Below, one piece after another: positions 54,946 through 62,353 of a stretch of 64,000 nucleotides of DNA (position 1 is its first letter; every line of letters begins with the position of its first letter). The position numbers were made by a program, and so were the translations under genes. Origin of the DNA: Allobranchiibius huperziae (GTDB taxonomy: Bacteria > Actinomycetota > Actinomycetes > Actinomycetales > Dermatophilaceae); the NCBI RefSeq assembly GCF_013410455.1, contig NZ_JACCFW010000001.1:1008929-1072928 (forward strand), read 5' to 3'. The notes beneath the pieces are model-generated. The model saw nothing but the letters and a program-made list of their open reading frames with translations. It ran no database searches and was not told the DNA's origin.

Positions 54946-54974
54946 TTGCCCGACGGCTCGCGCAGTCCTACCGT
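54946..54974 (+). promoter_or_regulatory. Promoter of hup
   Basis: TTGCCC (54946-54951) and TACCGT (54969-54974) are 17 bases apart, a good actinobacterial housekeeping promoter. Predicted transcription starts near 54981, leaving a 5' leader of about 73 bases with GGAGG before the GTG. The rest of the 283-base gap after leuD (54771-54945) shows no gene or clear hairpin. Confidence 0.65.
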
Positions 54975-55053
54975 CAGAGGTGGTCGTACGACGACGTCCG
55001 GCCGCCGTGCCCGGATCGGTGATCAGCCGGGCGGATTCCCTGGAGGGGCAGAC

Positions 55054-55569
55054 GTGAACAAAGCTGAGCTCGTTTCGAGCCTGGAGACCCGGCTGGGCAG
55101 CAAGAGGGCCGCCAGCGATGCCGTGGAGGGCGTCTTCGACATCATCATCCGTGAGGTCGCTGCGGGCCGGAAGGTCGGCATCACCGGCTTCGGCACGTTC
55201 GAGAAGATCAGCCGCGCCGCGCGCACCGGTCGCAACCCGCGTACGGGAGAGACGGTGCGCATCAAGCGCACGTCGGTGCCCAAGTTCAAGCCGGGCGCGG
55301 CGTTCAAGACCGGTGTCGCCGACCCGAAGTCGATCCCGAAGACCGGGAACGCCGGCGGACGGGCCGCCGCGGGCACCGCCGGGACGGCGACCAAGACCGC
55401 CGCGAAGAAGTCCACGGCCAAGAAGAGCACGGCGAAGGCGAGCACGACCAAGGCGAGCGCCACGAAGACGGCCGCGAAGTCCACCGCCGCGAAGAAGGCC
55501 ACGCCCGCCAAGAAGACGAGCACCGCCGCCAAGAAGACGACGACGACCAAGCGGACCGCCAAGCGCTGA
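55054..55569 (+). CDS. hup: HU-family nucleoid protein with Lys/Ala/Thr-rich tail
   Basis: The 171-residue protein has an N-terminal HU fold (NKAELVSSLETRLGSKRAASDAVEGVFDIIIREVAAGRKVGITGFGTFEKISRAARTGRNPRTGETVRIKRTSVPKFKPG, about 1-90) and a C-terminal tail of repeated KK/AKK/TAK units like histone H1. This two-part structure is the mycobacterial HupB/actinobacterial type; the tail binds DNA and can be acetylated. GGAGG precedes GTG 55054, the first residue of the HU domain, so the in-frame upstream extension is rejected. Confidence 0.96.
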   Translation: MNKAELVSSLETRLGSKRAASDAVEGVFDIIIREVAAGRKVGITGFGTFEKISRAARTGRNPRTGETVRIKRTSVPKFKPGAAFKTGVADPKSIPKTGNAGGRAAAGTAGTATKTAAKKSTAKKSTAKASTTKASATKTAAKSTAAKKATPAKKTSTAAKKTTTTKRTAKR

Positions 55570-55575
55570 GCCTGA

Positions 55576-55597
55576 GTCGCGCTCCTCGAGGGGCGAC
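55576..55597 (+). terminator. Weak hairpin after hup
   Basis: GTCGCGCTCC and GGGGCGAC can pair with a bulge around TCGA just after the hup stop. The stem is GC-rich but imperfect and has no T-run, so support is moderate. It separates hup from the convergent minus-strand genes. Confidence 0.4.
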
Positions 55598-55602
55598 CCC
55601 GG

Positions 55603-55815
55603 TCAGCCGATGCGTTGGCCGGGGCCGATCCCGACGATCCACAGCCGGGTGATCTCACCGGCGCCGACCTCGATGCTCACCCGCTGACCCGGGCGCAGGT
55701 GGCGCAGCCGTGAGGCGGCGAATACGCGCTCGTCGAACGGCAGCACCCGGCCGTTGTCGGTGATCACCGAACCGCGCGCGGTGTCGAAGTCGAAGGTGTG
55801 GACGCTGGCCTGCAC
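55603..55815 (-). CDS. Small beta-rich protein downstream of cofC
   Basis: The 70-residue frame begins at GTG 55815, five bases after the cofC stop on the same strand. It contains HTFDFDTARGSVITDNGRVLPFDERVFAASRLRHLRPGQRVSIEV. The pattern GxVxxDxG...F...R.LRxGQRVxxEV looks like a cold-shock/OB-type small beta barrel, but the RNP motifs are absent, so no function is assigned. Tight spacing with cofC and biased amino-acid composition argue that it is a real gene. Confidence 0.6.
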   Translation of the reverse strand: MQASVHTFDFDTARGSVITDNGRVLPFDERVFAASRLRHLRPGQRVSIEVGAGEITRLWIVGIGPGQRIG

Positions 55816-55820
55816 GCGGC

Positions 55821-56477
55821 TCAGACTACTGACACGCAGACGCCGAGTACGCGTGCCGTGTGCGCGCCGACGCCCAGCGAGACCGCCTGTGCGAGCGCGG
55901 TGTCGGTGTCCACGTCGGTGCGAAGCCGTGGCAGATCCGGCGTCAGCCTCCGCGCCACCCGAGCATGCCGGGCGGCCGAGCCCGTGCCGAAGCGCGGCAC
56001 GATCCGGCGCAGGTCGTGGTGGGTCAGCAGCACGGTGCCCGTCCCGTCCCGGTCCGGGACCACGCTGGACTCCGAGACCGCGCAGGCTCGCAGCCCGGCG
56101 TACAGCTCGTCCGGGGTCAGCGCCGGCAGATCGCCCAGTAGGACCGCTCCCGGCGCGCAGATCTGAGTGGGTGCCAGGCCGTCGGGGGTGGCGGCGGCGA
56201 GGCCCGCGGCGATGGCCGGGTTGAGTCCGCGGCCCGGGTCGGGGACGACGACGCCGTCGCGTGCCCGGACGAACCCTGCGACCTCGTCGTCGTCGGTGAC
56301 CACGAACACCCGGTCGGCCCGCACCACGTCGTAGACGGCGGTGAGCGTGTCCAGGGCGAACGCCGCCGCGAGCTCGTCGCGCGCGACCCCGTCGGGCGCG
56401 CGCAGCCTGCTCTTGGCTGCGGAGCGCTCCTTGACGGGCACGACCATCCGCCAGGCGGAACTCCCTGCTGCGGTCAT
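55821..56477 (-). CDS. cofC: 2-phospho-L-lactate/phosphoenolpyruvate guanylyltransferase
   Basis: CofC (FbiD in mycobacteria) activates 2-phospholactate or phosphoenolpyruvate with GTP in coenzyme F420 synthesis. The 218-residue product is a nucleotidyltransferase: MVVPVKERSAAKSRL, VYDVVRADRVFVVTDDDEVA, GRGLNPAIAAGLA, VLLGDLPALTPDEL and a C-terminal RLRTDVDTDTALAQA. These are the family hallmarks. The rest of the F420 genes are not in the window. CACGAT lies six bases before its ATG. Confidence 0.92.
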   Translation of the reverse strand: MTAAGSSAWRMVVPVKERSAAKSRLRAPDGVARDELAAAFALDTLTAVYDVVRADRVFVVTDDDEVAGFVRARDGVVVPDPGRGLNPAIAAGLAAATPDGLAPTQICAPGAVLLGDLPALTPDELYAGLRACAVSESSVVPDRDGTGTVLLTHHDLRRIVPRFGTGSAARHARVARRLTPDLPRLRTDVDTDTALAQAVSLGVGAHTARVLGVCVSVV

Positions 56478-56571
56478 CGGCGAATCGTGTCAGACCGGGT
56501 GCGACCGCGCGTCGGGCAGGGGTGCGATGTGACCGACCCGGATAATGACCCCAGCGACGACAAGGAGAACC

Positions 56572-57312
56572 GTGCGGCATCCACGCCCGAGCGACGACAT
56601 CAGCCTGCTCTACCGGGGAATCGTGCGCACCCTGCGGCCCGTGCTGCGGGGGGTGACGAAGACCGACTGGCGCGGGATGGACAACATCCCGGCGAGCGGA
56701 GGGTTCGTCGTGGCTCCCAACCACGTGTCGTACGTCGACCCGATCATCCTCGGTCACTTCCTGGTGGACCAGGGCCGCGCGCCGCGCTTCCTCGCCAAGA
56801 ACGCCCTCTTCACGACCCCGGCGCTCGGCCGGATCATGTCGAACACCGGCCAGATCCCGGTCTACCGCGAGACGAGCCGCGCGATCGACGCGTACGCCGC
56901 GGCGCTCGTCGCGCTGCGCGACGGTGCCTGCGTGTGCGTGCTGCCCGAGGGCACCATCACCAAGGACCCCCAGATGTGGCCGATGACAGGGAAGACCGGC
57001 GCGGCCCGGCTGGCGCTGGAGACCGGGCTGCCGCTGGTGCCCGTCGGGATCTGGGGCACCCAGCAGCTGATGCGCGCCTACCACGACAAGGTGCCGCACC
57101 TGGTGCCACCGAAGCGCGTGCAGGTCTACGCCGGACCGCCGGTGCAGCTGGCCGACCTCGCGGACGAACCCGTCGACCGCGAGGTGCTCGCGACGGCGAC
57201 CGATCGCCTGATGGACGCGATCGCCGCGCAGGTCTCACTCGCGCGCGGCCTGCCGGTGCCGAGCGATCGCTACGATCCACGCGACAACGTGCGGGGAGGC
57301 GGTCAGCGATGA
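56572..57312 (+). CDS. plsC: 1-acyl-sn-glycerol-3-phosphate acyltransferase
   Basis: The 246-residue enzyme acylates lysophosphatidate in phospholipid synthesis. It has the NHxxxxD catalytic motif as NHVSYVD (His51, Asp56), the lysophospholipid-binding PEGT near residue 127, and the GTQQLMR strand. AAGGAG lies five bases before GTG 56572. The product is soluble or peripherally membrane-bound. Its last codons overlap the gpsA ATG as ATGA, a natural coupling since GpsA makes the glycerol-3-phosphate backbone used in the same pathway. Confidence 0.93.
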   Translation: MRHPRPSDDISLLYRGIVRTLRPVLRGVTKTDWRGMDNIPASGGFVVAPNHVSYVDPIILGHFLVDQGRAPRFLAKNALFTTPALGRIMSNTGQIPVYRETSRAIDAYAAALVALRDGACVCVLPEGTITKDPQMWPMTGKTGAARLALETGLPLVPVGIWGTQQLMRAYHDKVPHLVPPKRVQVYAGPPVQLADLADEPVDREVLATATDRLMDAIAAQVSLARGLPVPSDRYDPRDNVRGGGQR

Positions 57313-58310
57313 GTCGGGTCACGGTGCTGGGCAGCGGCAGCTGGGGTACGGCGTTCTCGGCCGTCCTCGCCGACGCGGGCAACGACGTCACCATGTGGGC
57401 CCGCCGCGCCGAGGTGGCGCAGGAGATCCGCGAGACCCGCGTCAACGCGGCGTACCTGCCCGATCTGAAGCTGTCCGAGCGCATCCGGGTGACCGACGAC
57501 GCGCACGAGGCGATGCAAGGCGCCGAGATCGTCGCCATCGCCGTCCCCGCGCAGAGCCTGCGCGACAACCTCGCGGACTGGCGCAGTGCGATCCCGGGCG
57601 ACGCCGCGGTCGTATCGCTGATGAAGGGCATCGAACTCGGCACGACCATGCGGATGAGCGAGGTGATCTGCGAGGCCGGCGGGGTCGACTCCGACCGCGT
57701 CGTGGTGGTGTCCGGGCCCAACCTGGCGCTCGAGATCGCCGCCAAGCAGCCCGCGGCCGCGCTCGTTGCCTCCACCAGCGCCCGGATGCGCGCCCGGGTG
57801 GCCGAGGCGTGCGCGAGCCGCTACTTCCGCCCCTACCTGGGCAAGGACGTGGTGGGCACCGAGCTCGCCGGGGCGACCAAGAACGTCGTGGCGCTCGCGG
57901 TCGGGATGGCGAGCGGGATGGGCATGGGTGAGAACACCATGGCCAGCCTGCTCACCCGCGGCCTGGCCGAGACCGCCCGCCTCGGCACCGCGCTCACCGC
58001 CGACCCTGCGACGTTCCTCGGGCTCGCGGGCGTGGGCGATCTGGTCGCCACCTGCACCTCGCCGAAGTCGCGCAACCGGACGTTCGGCTTCGAGCTGGGC
58101 TCCGGCAAGAGCCTGGAGGAGGTCGTGGCGCACACCCGCCAGACCGCCGAAGGCGTCAAGTCCTGCCGTTCGATCCTGGAGCTGGCGCGCTCGGTCGAGG
58201 TCGACGTGCCGATCGTGGAGAACGTCGCCGCCGTCGTGCACGAGGGGCGGACGCCGGGCGAGGTCGTGGAGTCCCTGATGTCCCGCTCCCGCAAGGACGA
58301 GAAGGCCTAG
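57309..58310 (+). CDS. gpsA: Glycerol-3-phosphate dehydrogenase [NAD(P)+]
   Basis: GpsA reduces dihydroxyacetone phosphate to sn-glycerol-3-phosphate. The 333-residue protein has the nucleotide-binding VLGSGSWGTAFSAVLADAG, MKGIELGTTMRMSEV, VVSGPNLALEIA, the catalytic Lys in GATKNVVALAVG and GDLVATCTSPKSRNRTFGFELG. Length is normal. It overlaps plsC by four bases and converges on the cystathionine lyase gene with a nine-base gap. It supplies the backbone for phospholipids. Confidence 0.97.
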   Translation: MSRVTVLGSGSWGTAFSAVLADAGNDVTMWARRAEVAQEIRETRVNAAYLPDLKLSERIRVTDDAHEAMQGAEIVAIAVPAQSLRDNLADWRSAIPGDAAVVSLMKGIELGTTMRMSEVICEAGGVDSDRVVVVSGPNLALEIAAKQPAAALVASTSARMRARVAEACASRYFRPYLGKDVVGTELAGATKNVVALAVGMASGMGMGENTMASLLTRGLAETARLGTALTADPATFLGLAGVGDLVATCTSPKSRNRTFGFELGSGKSLEEVVAHTRQTAEGVKSCRSILELARSVEVDVPIVENVAAVVHEGRTPGEVVESLMSRSRKDEKA

Positions 58311-58319
58311 CGACGCGCG

Positions 58320-59387
58320 TCAGGCGCGCAGGGCGGCGTCCAGGTCGCGCCACAGGTCCTCGACGTCCTCCAGTCCCACCGAGAGCCGCAACAGCTCCTG
58401 AGGCACCGTCACCGGCTCGGTGGGGATCCGGCGACGACGTTCGATGAGCGACTCCACCCCGCCGAGACTCGTGGCCGGCAGCCAGATCCGGACGGCGTCC
58501 TCGACGAGGCTCGCCGCCGCGGCGCCACCGGTGACCTCGATGCTGACGATCGCGCCGAAGCCGGGGTAGCGCACCCGTCCGACGGCGGGATGGTCCCCGA
58601 GCCGCCGGGCGAGCTCGGCGGCGCTCGCGCACGAGCGGTCCAGGCGCACCTGCAGGGTGCGCAGCCCGCGTAGCGCGAGCCAGGTCTCGAACGGTCCCGG
58701 GATGGCGCCGTGCAGCACGCGGTGTCCGAAGAGGCGCGCCTGCAGGTCCTCGTTCGCCGTCACGGTCGCGCCGAGCAGCACGTCGGAGTGGCCCGCGATG
58801 AACTTGGTCGCCGAGTGCATCACCACGTCGGCGCCGAGCGCGATCGGATGTTGCAGCAGGGGAGTGGCGAAGGTGTTGTCGACGACGCTGATCGCGCCCT
58901 GCTCACGCGCGCCGGCCAGCAGCTCCGGGAGGTCGGCGACCTCGAGCATCGGGTTGGTGGGCGACTCGAGCCAGACCAGCTGTGCTCCGCGCATGGCCGC
59001 CAGGACGGCCGCCGTGTCGGCGCTGTCGACCCGGCGTAACTCGAAGCGACCCTGCTGCGAGGCCTCGTCGAGCAGTGAGCCGGTGCCGTTGTAGGCGTGG
59101 ACCGGAGCGACCACGACGCTGCCGTGCGGCACCAGCGACAGGCTCGCCGCGACCGCGGCCATCCCGCTCGCGAAGGCGAGCGCTCGGCCGCCCTCCAGCG
59201 ATCCGAGCACCTCCTCGAACGCCGTCCATGTCGGGTTGCCGGACCGGGCGTAGACCACGTCGCCGCCCGCGACGTACGTCGAGGTCAGCTCCACCCCCTG
59301 GTTGATGACCGCACCGGGGGTGCGCGGCGGGCGGCCGAGGCCGACGAGGCGGGTGGCGGCGGCGAGATCACTGGGTTCGGAAGCCAT
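58320..59387 (-). CDS. Cystathionine gamma-lyase / trans-sulfuration PLP enzyme
   Basis: The 355-residue protein belongs to the Cys/Met-metabolism PLP family, which cleaves or forms C-gamma-S bonds. Visible blocks are VYARSGNPTWTAFEEVLGSLEGGRALAFASGMAAVAA, the PLP-cofactor region VDNTFATPLLQHPIALGADVVMHSATKF with the Schiff-base Lys in TKF, and SVGLEDVEDLWRDLDAAL. It is shorter than the usual 380-400 residues. The exact reaction (cystathionine gamma-lyase, gamma-synthase or another) cannot be told. ATG 59387 is preferred; CACGCT precedes it by six bases. Confidence 0.85.
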   Translation of the reverse strand: MASEPSDLAAATRLVGLGRPPRTPGAVINQGVELTSTYVAGGDVVYARSGNPTWTAFEEVLGSLEGGRALAFASGMAAVAASLSLVPHGSVVVAPVHAYNGTGSLLDEASQQGRFELRRVDSADTAAVLAAMRGAQLVWLESPTNPMLEVADLPELLAGAREQGAISVVDNTFATPLLQHPIALGADVVMHSATKFIAGHSDVLLGATVTANEDLQARLFGHRVLHGAIPGPFETWLALRGLRTLQVRLDRSCASAAELARRLGDHPAVGRVRYPGFGAIVSIEVTGGAAAASLVEDAVRIWLPATSLGGVESLIERRRRIPTEPVTVPQELLRLSVGLEDVEDLWRDLDAALRA

Positions 59388-59452
59388 CGGGCCAGCGTGG
59401 CACGCCGGTGCGGCGCACCTCGCATGCAGGGCGGGCCGGTTACCGTGCGCGG

Positions 59453-60586
59453 GTGAGTCTTTCGCCATCGCAGCGCCCGGAATCGCGCAAACCCGTCGTC
59501 GCCCTCATCTTCGGGGGACGATCGTCCGAGCACGAGGTGTCGTGTGCGACCGCGGCGAGCGTCCTGCGCAGCATCGACCGCAGCCGCTATGACGTCCTGC
59601 CGATCGGGATCCGCAAGGACGGGCGCTGGGTGCTCGTCGCCGACGACCCCGAGCCGCTGCAACTGACGGCCGGTCGCTCACCGGAGGTGTCCGGCGACCA
59701 GGCGGTCGCCCTGCCCACCGATCCCACCCAGCGCTCCCTGGTGGTGCTCGAGCCGGGCGCGCCGCCGCGCCAGCTCAGCGAGGTCGACGTGGTGTTCCCG
59801 CTGCTGCACGGACCGTTCGGCGAGGACGGCACCTTGCAGGGCCTGCTGGAGCTGAGCGACGTCCGCTACGTGGGCTGCGGTGTGTCCGCGTCCGCCGTGA
59901 TGATGGACAAGGCCCTCATGAAGGTGGTCTTCGCGGGCAACGGTCTGCCGATCGGCCCCTACACCGTGATCACCGACAAGGCCTGGCGACGTGACAGCGC
60001 CGCCTGCCTGGATGCCGCCGGCGCCCTGGGCAGGCCGGTGTTCGTCAAGCCCGCCCGCGCCGGGTCGAGCATGGGCGTCGTACGCGTGGATGACCCGGCA
60101 GATCTGCGGGCCGCCATCGAGAGTGCCCGGTTGCACGACCCGAAGGTGCTCGTCGAGGCCGCCGTCGAGGGACGCGAGGTGGAGTGCGGAGTGCTCGAGG
60201 GCCGCGGGTCCGATGCGCCGCGGGCCTCGCAGGTCGGTGAGATCGAGGTCGCCGACGGGCGCCACGAGTTCTACGACTTCGAGGCCAAGTATCTGGATGG
60301 CTCGGCCCGGTTGACCTGTCCCGCGAACCTGCCGGACGCCGTACGCGATGAGATCCGGGAGCTGTCGGTCAAGGCGTTCGAGGCCGCCGGGTGCGAGGGG
60401 CTCGCGCGGGTGGACTGGTGGTACCGCCCGGACGGAAGCCTGGTGCTCAACGAGATCAACACGATGCCGGGATTCACGCCGCAGTCGATGTTCCCGGTGG
60501 TGTGGGCGCAGGCCGGGCTGGACTATCCGAGCCTGATCAGCGAGCTGTTGGAGCTCGCCCTCGACCGGCGGGTCGGGCTGCGCTGA
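59453..60586 (+). CDS. ddl: D-alanine--D-alanine ligase
   Basis: Ddl joins two D-alanines for peptidoglycan. The 377-residue ATP-grasp enzyme has VALIFGGRSSEHEVSCATAASVL, LHGPFGEDGTLQGLLELSDVRYVGCGVSASAVMMDKALMK, FVKPARAGSSMGVVRV and metal-binding VDWWYRPDGSLVLNEINTMPGFTPQSMFP. GTG 59453 is chosen because TACCGT lies exactly six bases before it (leaderless) and the family starts at the RKPVVALIFGG region; an ATG at 59408 is upstream. It is the only cell-wall enzyme gene in this stretch. Confidence 0.96.
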   Translation: MSLSPSQRPESRKPVVALIFGGRSSEHEVSCATAASVLRSIDRSRYDVLPIGIRKDGRWVLVADDPEPLQLTAGRSPEVSGDQAVALPTDPTQRSLVVLEPGAPPRQLSEVDVVFPLLHGPFGEDGTLQGLLELSDVRYVGCGVSASAVMMDKALMKVVFAGNGLPIGPYTVITDKAWRRDSAACLDAAGALGRPVFVKPARAGSSMGVVRVDDPADLRAAIESARLHDPKVLVEAAVEGREVECGVLEGRGSDAPRASQVGEIEVADGRHEFYDFEAKYLDGSARLTCPANLPDAVRDEIRELSVKAFEAAGCEGLARVDWWYRPDGSLVLNEINTMPGFTPQSMFPVVWAQAGLDYPSLISELLELALDRRVGLR

Positions 60587-60590
60587 GCCG

Positions 60591-61070
60591 TCAGCCGCTC
60601 GAGGTGCTCGGCGGCGCCGCTGAGCAGACATGACTGGTCTGCGGGATCGCCTTGGCTGCGGCCGTGAACTCCACGAGATCCAGGCCCCCGTACTTCGTGG
60701 GAATCAGGACCTCGATCGCCGGTGAGCGTCCGAAGGTGACGAAGCGGTAGCCGTCTTTGAGTTGGTGGGCTACCCAGTCGATTCCGTCGATCGTGGTGCA
60801 CGGGTCGGTCGTCGGTCCGGGGCTGCTCACTCCGCACCGGGCGATGATCGCCGGGTCACCCCAGGCGCGCACCGTCGCGGACTTCGCCGAGGTGGGTCGG
60901 GACTTCTGCCCCGCCACGGTCGTGGGCCAGTGCGCCGACGCGCGGGTGCAGTCTGCGGAGGCGGCCAGCGCAGCTGCGCTGGCATCGACGGTGGTCGAGC
61001 CTCCGCAGGCCGTCAGCGCGGCCCCAGCGGCCAGCGCCAGCAGGGCTGCGGTCAGCGGACGACGGTGCAC
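60591..61070 (-). CDS. DUF3515 family lipoprotein
   Basis: The 159-residue product begins with a lipoprotein signal (LTAALLALAAGAALTAC; lipidated Cys at residue 22) and continues with the DUF3515 domain: CTRASAHWPTTVAGQKSRPT, AWGDPAIIARCGVSSPGPTTDPCTTIDGIDWV and FVTFGRSPAIEVLIPTKYG. Four Cys suggest disulfides outside the membrane. Function is unknown. The GTG start at 61070 lies inside the end of the overlapping RAM-domain gene. It converges on ddl, typical of actinobacterial gene order. Confidence 0.9.
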   Translation of the reverse strand: MHRRPLTAALLALAAGAALTACGGSTTVDASAAALAASADCTRASAHWPTTVAGQKSRPTSAKSATVRAWGDPAIIARCGVSSPGPTTDPCTTIDGIDWVAHQLKDGYRFVTFGRSPAIEVLIPTKYGGLDLVEFTAAAKAIPQTSHVCSAAPPSTSSG

Positions 61071-61282
61071 GTGACCGTGCGGGTGATGCCGTCGACGTCC
61101 TGGATCTTGGAGACGACCAGCTTGCCCAGTTCGTCGACGCTGGGGGCCTCGGCGCGCACGATCACGTCGTACGGGCCGGTGACGTCCTCTGCGGCCAGAA
61201 CGCCGGACAGCTGCGCGCAGGTGGCCGCAACGGTCTTGGCCTTGCCCATGTCGGCCTGGATGAGGATGTAGGCCTGAACCAT
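61052..61282 (-). CDS. Stand-alone Lrp/AsnC ligand-binding (RAM) domain
   Basis: The 76-residue product is one RAM/AsnC_trans_reg domain: VQAYILIQADMGKAKTVAATCAQLSGVLAAEDVTGPYDVIVRAEAPSVDELGKLVVSKIQDVDGITRTVTCTVV. It lacks the usual N-terminal helix-turn-helix. Such small proteins bind amino acids and may oligomerise with full Lrp proteins (family knowledge). Its 3' end overlaps the DUF3515 start by 19 bases, so the two are linked in translation. The long in-frame open stretch upstream is antisense to thiL and is not coding. Confidence 0.9.
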   Translation of the reverse strand: MVQAYILIQADMGKAKTVAATCAQLSGVLAAEDVTGPYDVIVRAEAPSVDELGKLVVSKIQDVDGITRTVTCTVVR

Positions 61283-61369
61283 GCGTGCCTCCGTCGGATC
61301 GTTGACGCCCGGCGTGGGCGGGAGCCGACGGCGGCGTCGGTCCGGGGCAGACGCTACCGTGCGGTCACC

Positions 61370-62350
61370 ATGACGGGGCGACGGGGACGACCGGCGGACG
61401 AGGGCGACGGCGCCGCGGTGCTCGCCGATCTGGACGAGGCGCAGATCCTCGTCGAGGTGCTGCCCCCCGGTGCCCCGCCCGCCGGAGTGCTGGTCGGACC
61501 GGGCGACGACACGGCGTATCTCGCGGTGCCGTCCGGCCGGGTGCTCGTCACCACGGACGCCATGGTGCTGGGTCGTGACTGGCTGGACGAGTGGTCCAGC
61601 GCCGCGGACGTGGGCGCGAAGTGCGTCGCACAGAACGTCGCCGACATCGCCTCGATGGGCGGGGTCACGACCGGCGTCGTGGTCACCCTGGTCGCCGACC
61701 CGCAGACACCCGTGCGGTGGGCTCGCGACCTCTCCTACGCGATCGCAGACGCGTGCTCGGCAGAGGGGATCGCAGTCCTGGGCGGCGACCTGTCCTCGGC
61801 TCCGGCGGGGGTGCGGATGGTGTCGATCACCGCGGTCGGCGAGGTGTCCGGGCCGCCGGTGCTGCGAAGTGGCGCACGGGTCGGTGACGTCGTTGCCGTG
61901 AGCGAGGCGCTCGGAAGGTCGGGGGCGGGCCTCTTCCTGCTGCGCCGCGACGCCGCGGCTCGTGGCCCGCTGGTCGACTACCACCGGCGCCCCACGCCGA
62001 CCTACGCCCAGGGTCCCGCGGCTCGGAATGCGGGTGCTTCGAGCATGCTCGACATTAGTGACGGACTGCTGCGGGACGCCGGCCGTATCGCCGGGGCGAG
62101 CGGCGTGCGGCTGGAGCTGCGGGCCGACGACCTGCAGCCGTATGTCGACGCGCTCGCCCCCGAGGTGGGGGACGCCGCCTGGGACTGCGTGCTTCGCGGG
62201 GGCGAGGAGCACACGCTGCTGGCGACCTTCGCGGCGGACGTCACGCTGCCGAACGGCTGGCGAGCGATCGGGGCGGTCACGACCGGCACAGGGGTCACGA
62301 TGGACGGCGCTGCCCAGGAACCGGGCGGGTGGGACCACTTCCATGGATGA
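61370..62350 (+). CDS. thiL: Thiamine-monophosphate kinase
   Basis: ThiL phosphorylates thiamine monophosphate to the active cofactor, thiamine diphosphate. The 326-residue protein shows GPGDDTAYLAVPSGRVLVTTDAMVLGRDWLDEWSSAADVGAKCVAQNVADIASMGG, LGGDLSSA, SVSEALGRSGAG-like VSEALGRSGAGLFLL, and SMLDISDGLLRDAGRIAGASGVRLEL. These are the PurM-like ATP-binding blocks. TACCGT lies nine bases before the ATG. It converges on the DUF222/HNH gene with a three-base gap. Confidence 0.95.
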   Translation: MTGRRGRPADEGDGAAVLADLDEAQILVEVLPPGAPPAGVLVGPGDDTAYLAVPSGRVLVTTDAMVLGRDWLDEWSSAADVGAKCVAQNVADIASMGGVTTGVVVTLVADPQTPVRWARDLSYAIADACSAEGIAVLGGDLSSAPAGVRMVSITAVGEVSGPPVLRSGARVGDVVAVSEALGRSGAGLFLLRRDAAARGPLVDYHRRPTPTYAQGPAARNAGASSMLDISDGLLRDAGRIAGASGVRLELRADDLQPYVDALAPEVGDAAWDCVLRGGEEHTLLATFAADVTLPNGWRAIGAVTTGTGVTMDGAAQEPGGWDHFHG

Positions 62351-62353
62351 GTC

